This document shows, piece by piece, positions 30,024-34,961 of a DNA stretch of 34,961 bases (position 1 is the first letter of the stretch; each line of letters begins with the position of its first letter). Both the position numbers and the translations under genes were made by a program. The stretch lies in the NCBI GenBank assembly GCA_964243295.1, contig CAXTEJ010000035.1, positions 1 to 34,961 on the forward strand. The letters run 5' to 3'. A model generated the notes under the pieces. The model was not told the origin of the DNA. It did not search any database and saw only the letters and a list, made by a program, of their open reading frames with translations. Origin of the DNA: CAXTEJ01 sp964243295. GTDB taxonomy: Bacteria; Actinomycetota; Actinomycetes; Actinomycetales; Angustibacteraceae.

Positions 30024-32216
30024 ATGGACACGCAGCTGGTCGACCGCCCGGCCACCGGCTCGGCCACGGCCGGGCCCAGGCGCGCCCTGTGGTCGTTGGT
30101 CCTGCTCGGTTGGCTCGTGGTGGCCGCGGTGCTGGCGCCGCTCGGCGGGCACCTGGGTGAGGTCGCCGACGACTCCCTCACCGCTCTCCTGCCCGAGCAG
30201 GCCCAGTCCCGGCAGGTGCTCGAGCTCGGGGAGCGGTTCACCACCCAGGACGTGCTCCCCGCGGTCGTCGTCTACGCGCAGGACCACGAGCTGAGCGGCG
30301 CCGACCGTGCCACGCTGGCCGCTGAAGCAGTGCGGCTGCAGTCGGTGCTGGGTGAGCGGCTGGCCGGTCCGGTCACCGGGCCGGTGTACGCCGCCGACGC
30401 CCGCGCCGCGCAGCTCGTCGTGCCGTTCGCCGGGTCCGACGTCGTCGACGTGGAGCCCGCCGTGGCAGACCTTCGCGAGGAGCTGAAGCGGGCACCGGCC
30501 GGCACGCCTGCGTCGTACCTGACCGGTCCGGCGGGGATCGCCGCGGATGTGCGCGGGGCTCTCGGGGCCATCGACGTCCTGCTTGTTGCCGTGACCTCGG
30601 TCGTGATCCTCATCATCTTGATCTCGGTCTACCGCAGCCCGCTGCTGCCCTTCCTGGTGCTCACCGTCGCCGGGATGTCGCTGGGCATCACCCAGGGCGT
30701 GCTGTATCTGCTGGCGCGGGCCGGGGTCATCAGCCTGGGGTCGGACGTGCAGGGCATCCTCAACGTGCTGGTCCTGGGCGCCGCCACCGACTACGCGATG
30801 CTGCTGGTGGCCCGCTTCCGGCAGGAGCTCGCCCGGCGGGCACCCGCACCGGCGCTGTCGGCGGCGTGGCGGGGCAGCCTCGGTCCGATCGTCGCCAGCG
30901 CCGCCACCGTGGCGCTCGGGCTGCTCTGCCTGCTCGTGAGCGACCTGGGCATCAACCGGGACCTGGGTCCTGCCGGAGCCATCGGCATCGCCTGCTCGCT
31001 GGTCGCCGTGCTCACCCTGCTGCCCGCGCTGCTGGCGCTGGCCGGCCGGGCGGCCTTCTGGCCCCGGCGGCCCAGCCAGACCCCTGTCGACGGGACGGGC
31101 GCTGGGTGGTCCCGCGTGGCCGGGCTGGTCGGCCGGCGTCCGCGCCCGGTGTGGCTGGCCAGCGCCGGTGTCCTCGCGGTGCTGTCCCTCGGCATGCTGC
31201 GCCTGGACGCCACCGGCATCCCGGACAGCGCCATGGTGATGGGAGAGGCGGAGTCCGAGCGTGGACAGCAGGTGCTCGCCGCGCACTTCCCCGGCGGCGC
31301 GAGCGGCCCGACCCAGGTGCTGACGAGCGCCACCAGCGTTCCCGCGGTGCTCGAGGCTGCCGGGGCCACATCGGGGGTCGCGTCCGCCGCCGCCTACCCG
31401 ACGGCGAAGGCGCCGGCCGTCATCGGCGGGTTGTCCCGCGTCGACGTCGTCCTGACCGATGCCCCGGACAGCCCCGCCGCCCAGGGCACCGTCCGTGCGC
31501 TGCGTACGGCCCTGGCCGCCGTCAGCGGCGCCGACGCGAAGGTGGGCGGACCCACCGCCATCGAGGTCGACTTCAACGCCGCCGCCGAACGCGACCGCAT
31601 CGTCATGCCGCTGCTGCTGCTGGTGGTGTTCCTCATCCTCGCGCTGCTCCTGCGCGCACTGCTCGCGCCGCTGCTGCTGCTCGCGACCGTCGTGCTGTCC
31701 TTCGCCGCCGCACTGGGCGTCTCAGCCGTGGCGTTCGACCTTCTCGGGCTGCCCGGCGTCGACTCGACCTACCCGCTGCACGCCTTCGTGTTCCTCGTCG
31801 CGCTCGGCGTGGACTACAACATCTTCCTGGTTCACCGGGTTCGCGAAGAGGCCCGCACGCTCGGCACGAGAGCCGGCACGATACGGGCGCTCATGGTCAC
31901 CGGCACGGTGATCACCTCAGCAGGTGTGGTGCTCGCCGCGACCTTCTCAGCCCTCGCGCTGATCCCGTTGGTGCTGCTGGTCGAACTGGCCTTCACCGTG
32001 GCCTTCGGCGTCCTGCTCGACACCTTCCTCGTCCGATCCCTGCTCGTGCCAGCGCTCGCCGTCGACCTCGGCGACGGCTTCTGGTGGCCCGACCGGCACC
32101 CGCAGCAGGCCCTCCTGGGACAGCAGGGTCAGAGGCGCCGCAGCATCCGGGTGTTGCCGAGCGTGTTGGGCTTCACGCGGTCGAGGTCGAGGAACTCCGC
32201 GACACCCTCGTCGTAG
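30024..32216 (+). CDS. MMPL/RND family transporter
   Basis: A 730-residue inner-membrane transporter of the RND superfamily, MmpL-like, with two repeats of one TM helix, an outside loop domain and five TM helices. Proton-relay Asp-Tyr pairs are visible in both halves: GAATDYAMLLVARFRQEL and ALGVDYNIFLVHRVREE. Such proteins export lipids, siderophores or hydrophobic drugs in actinobacteria. GGGGAG lies five bases before the ATG 30024. The frame does not stop at the usual place after FWWPDRHPQQA but runs 88 bases into the convergent acetyltransferase gene, adding about 30 basic residues (QRRRSIR..., SRSRNS) that look like antisense sequence. Divergent TetR gene suggests repression relieved by ligand. 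Confidence 0.93.
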   Translation: MDTQLVDRPATGSATAGPRRALWSLVLLGWLVVAAVLAPLGGHLGEVADDSLTALLPEQAQSRQVLELGERFTTQDVLPAVVVYAQDHELSGADRATLAAEAVRLQSVLGERLAGPVTGPVYAADARAAQLVVPFAGSDVVDVEPAVADLREELKRAPAGTPASYLTGPAGIAADVRGALGAIDVLLVAVTSVVILIILISVYRSPLLPFLVLTVAGMSLGITQGVLYLLARAGVISLGSDVQGILNVLVLGAATDYAMLLVARFRQELARRAPAPALSAAWRGSLGPIVASAATVALGLLCLLVSDLGINRDLGPAGAIGIACSLVAVLTLLPALLALAGRAAFWPRRPSQTPVDGTGAGWSRVAGLVGRRPRPVWLASAGVLAVLSLGMLRLDATGIPDSAMVMGEAESERGQQVLAAHFPGGASGPTQVLTSATSVPAVLEAAGATSGVASAAAYPTAKAPAVIGGLSRVDVVLTDAPDSPAAQGTVRALRTALAAVSGADAKVGGPTAIEVDFNAAAERDRIVMPLLLLVVFLILALLLRALLAPLLLLATVVLSFAAALGVSAVAFDLLGLPGVDSTYPLHAFVFLVALGVDYNIFLVHRVREEARTLGTRAGTIRALMVTGTVITSAGVVLAATFSALALIPLVLLVELAFTVAFGVLLDTFLVRSLLVPALAVDLGDGFWWPDRHPQQALLGQQGQRRRSIRVLPSVLGFTRSRSRNSATPSS

Positions 32217-32644
32217 GAGCGCAGCAGCTCGGCGTAGACGTCGGGGGTCACCGGCGTGCCCTCGATCTCGGTGAAGCCGTGGCGGGCGAAGAAGTCGACC
32301 TCGAAGGTCAGGCAGAACACCCGGTGGACGCCGAGCCGGCGCGCGTCGTCCAGCAGCCGCAGCAGCACCCGGCTGCCGACCCCACGGCCGAGGTGGCCCG
32401 GGGCGACGGCGAGGGTGCGCACCTCGGCGAGGTCGTCCCACAGCACGTGCAGCGCTCCGCAGCCGATGACCACGCCGTGCTCGTCCTGCGCCACCACCAG
32501 CTGCTGCAGCCCGGCGTAGTAGGCGACGGCGTCCTTGCTGACCAGCACCCGGCGGGCGGCCAGCGGCTCGACCAGCGCCCGGATCGCGGGCACGTCACCG
32601 GCCCGGGCCGGCCGCACGGTCACAGCCGGCACAAGGGTGCTCAC
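32129..32644 (-). CDS. Amino-acid N-acetyltransferase, ArgA-like (Rv2747 type)
   Basis: A GNAT enzyme of 171 residues, likely an L-glutamate N-acetyltransferase for the first step of arginine synthesis, as shown for Rv2747 of M. tuberculosis. The acetyl-CoA loop is LAVAPGHLGRGVGSRVL, followed by VHRVFCLTFEVDFFARHGFTEI. The C-terminal block LDRVKPNTLGNTRML, with the conserved Lys-Pro-Asn-Thr-Leu-Gly-Asn, is characteristic of this actinobacterial short ArgA. The GTG at 32644 is preferred (VSTLVPAVTVRPA begins the fold); an earlier GTG at 32677 would add 11 residues unlike the family. Proximity to clpC is also seen in Streptomyces. Its 3' end overlaps the MMPL gene by 88 bases tail to tail. Confidence 0.88.
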   Translation of the reverse strand: MSTLVPAVTVRPARAGDVPAIRALVEPLAARRVLVSKDAVAYYAGLQQLVVAQDEHGVVIGCGALHVLWDDLAEVRTLAVAPGHLGRGVGSRVLLRLLDDARRLGVHRVFCLTFEVDFFARHGFTEIEGTPVTPDVYAELLRSYDEGVAEFLDLDRVKPNTLGNTRMLRRL

Positions 32645-32658
32645 GGAGTCAGTCTGGC

Positions 32659-32688
32659 GCAGCGCACCGCAGCGCACCGCAGCTCATC
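32659..32688. repeat. Three tandem 10-bp repeats upstream of the ArgA-like gene
   Basis: GCAGCGCACC at 32659-32668 and 32669-32678, then GCAGCTCATC at 32679-32688. They lie in the leader region just before the chosen GTG and include an alternative upstream GTG, which helps explain the ambiguous start. Confidence 0.65.
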
Positions 32689-32700
32689 GCAGTGACGACG

Positions 32701-32734
32701 AGGGCCCGGCACCCCTGCGGGGGTACCGGGCCCT
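32701..32734 (-). terminator. Strong terminator hairpin downstream of clpC
   Basis: AGGGCCCGG-C-ACCCC and GGGGT-A-CCGGGCCCT form a 14-bp stem plus one mismatch around a TGCG loop. It lies 42 bases after the clpC stop and before the ArgA-like start, so it should end clpC transcription. Confidence 0.85.
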
Positions 32735-32775
32735 GACGTCAGCGCTGCGCAGTCATGTCACGCTGCGCCGGCAGG

Positions 32776-34961
<2,186 letters not shown>

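Overview
The window is high-GC DNA with strong G/C preference at third codon positions, frequent GTG starts, many 4-base ATGA/GTGA gene overlaps and TANNNT elements placed 6-7 bases before start codons. These traits, and the gene content, point to an actinobacterium. Two blocks match gene order known from Mycobacterium tuberculosis. One resembles the Rv0495c-Rv0508 neighbourhood: cysteine-rich protein, Ppx/GppA, TIM-barrel protein, ProC, excisionase-like HTH protein, bS22, GalE2-like SDR, acyltransferase, SerB-like HAD. The other resembles the Rv3585-Rv3597 neighbourhood: radA, disA, mutY, clpC. Genus cannot be fixed from the sequence alone.

Layout. 1-4.8 kb: start of a leftward gene at the edge, a SerB-type HAD phosphatase (+), then leftward PlsC-type acyltransferase, atypical SDR, 32-residue ribosomal protein bS22 and an excisionase-like DNA-binding protein. 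4.9-8.2 kb: class I deacetylase (AcuC type, -) divergent from a coupled two-gene K+ uptake system (TrkH/KtrB plus TrkA/KtrA). 8.2-13.6 kb: a leftward series of ppx/gppA, a MarR-family remnant, a TIM-barrel isomerase-like protein, proline dehydrogenase, proC and three GNAT acetyltransferases, two of them recognisable paralogues. 13.7-15.7 kb: rightward cysteine-rich Rv0495c-like protein, a SAM methyltransferase and a small membrane protein. 15.8-20.9 kb: a four-gene chain joined by GTGA overlaps, made of a YncE-like propeller/phosphoesterase interrupted by an in-frame TAA, an ABC ATPase, an ABC permease and a cysteine-containing lipoprotein. 21.0-24.8 kb: radA, a possible small leftward membrane ORF, disA and mutY. 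24.9-29.0 kb: metallophosphoesterase (-), VOC protein (+), multi-TM protein (-) and a NarL-type two-component pair (+). 29.0-32.7 kb: an apparent gene remnant, a TetR regulator divergent from an MMPL/RND transporter, and an ArgA-like N-acetyltransferase. 32.8 kb to the end: clpC (-), 5' end outside the window.

Functional links. ProC and proline dehydrogenase act in opposite directions on the proline/P5C pair and sit 2 bases apart. DisA makes c-di-AMP, which in other bacteria binds RCK_C domains of KtrA-type K+ channel regulators; a protein of that type is encoded in this window, so a regulatory link is plausible. The TetR/MMPL pair looks like a self-contained inducible export module. The propeller/phosphoesterase-ABC-lipoprotein chain is the best candidate for an uncharacterised envelope system, and in this genome its first gene is either broken or read through.

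The most notable observations are the nonsense codon at 16672-16674, the recurrent leaderless-promoter arrangement at eight genes, an 87-bp coding tandem repeat in the acyltransferase, an SDR without any YxxxK motif, the MarR remnant, and an 88-bp tail-to-tail overlap between the MMPL and acetyltransferase genes. No rRNA, tRNA, CRISPR array or insertion sequence was seen.
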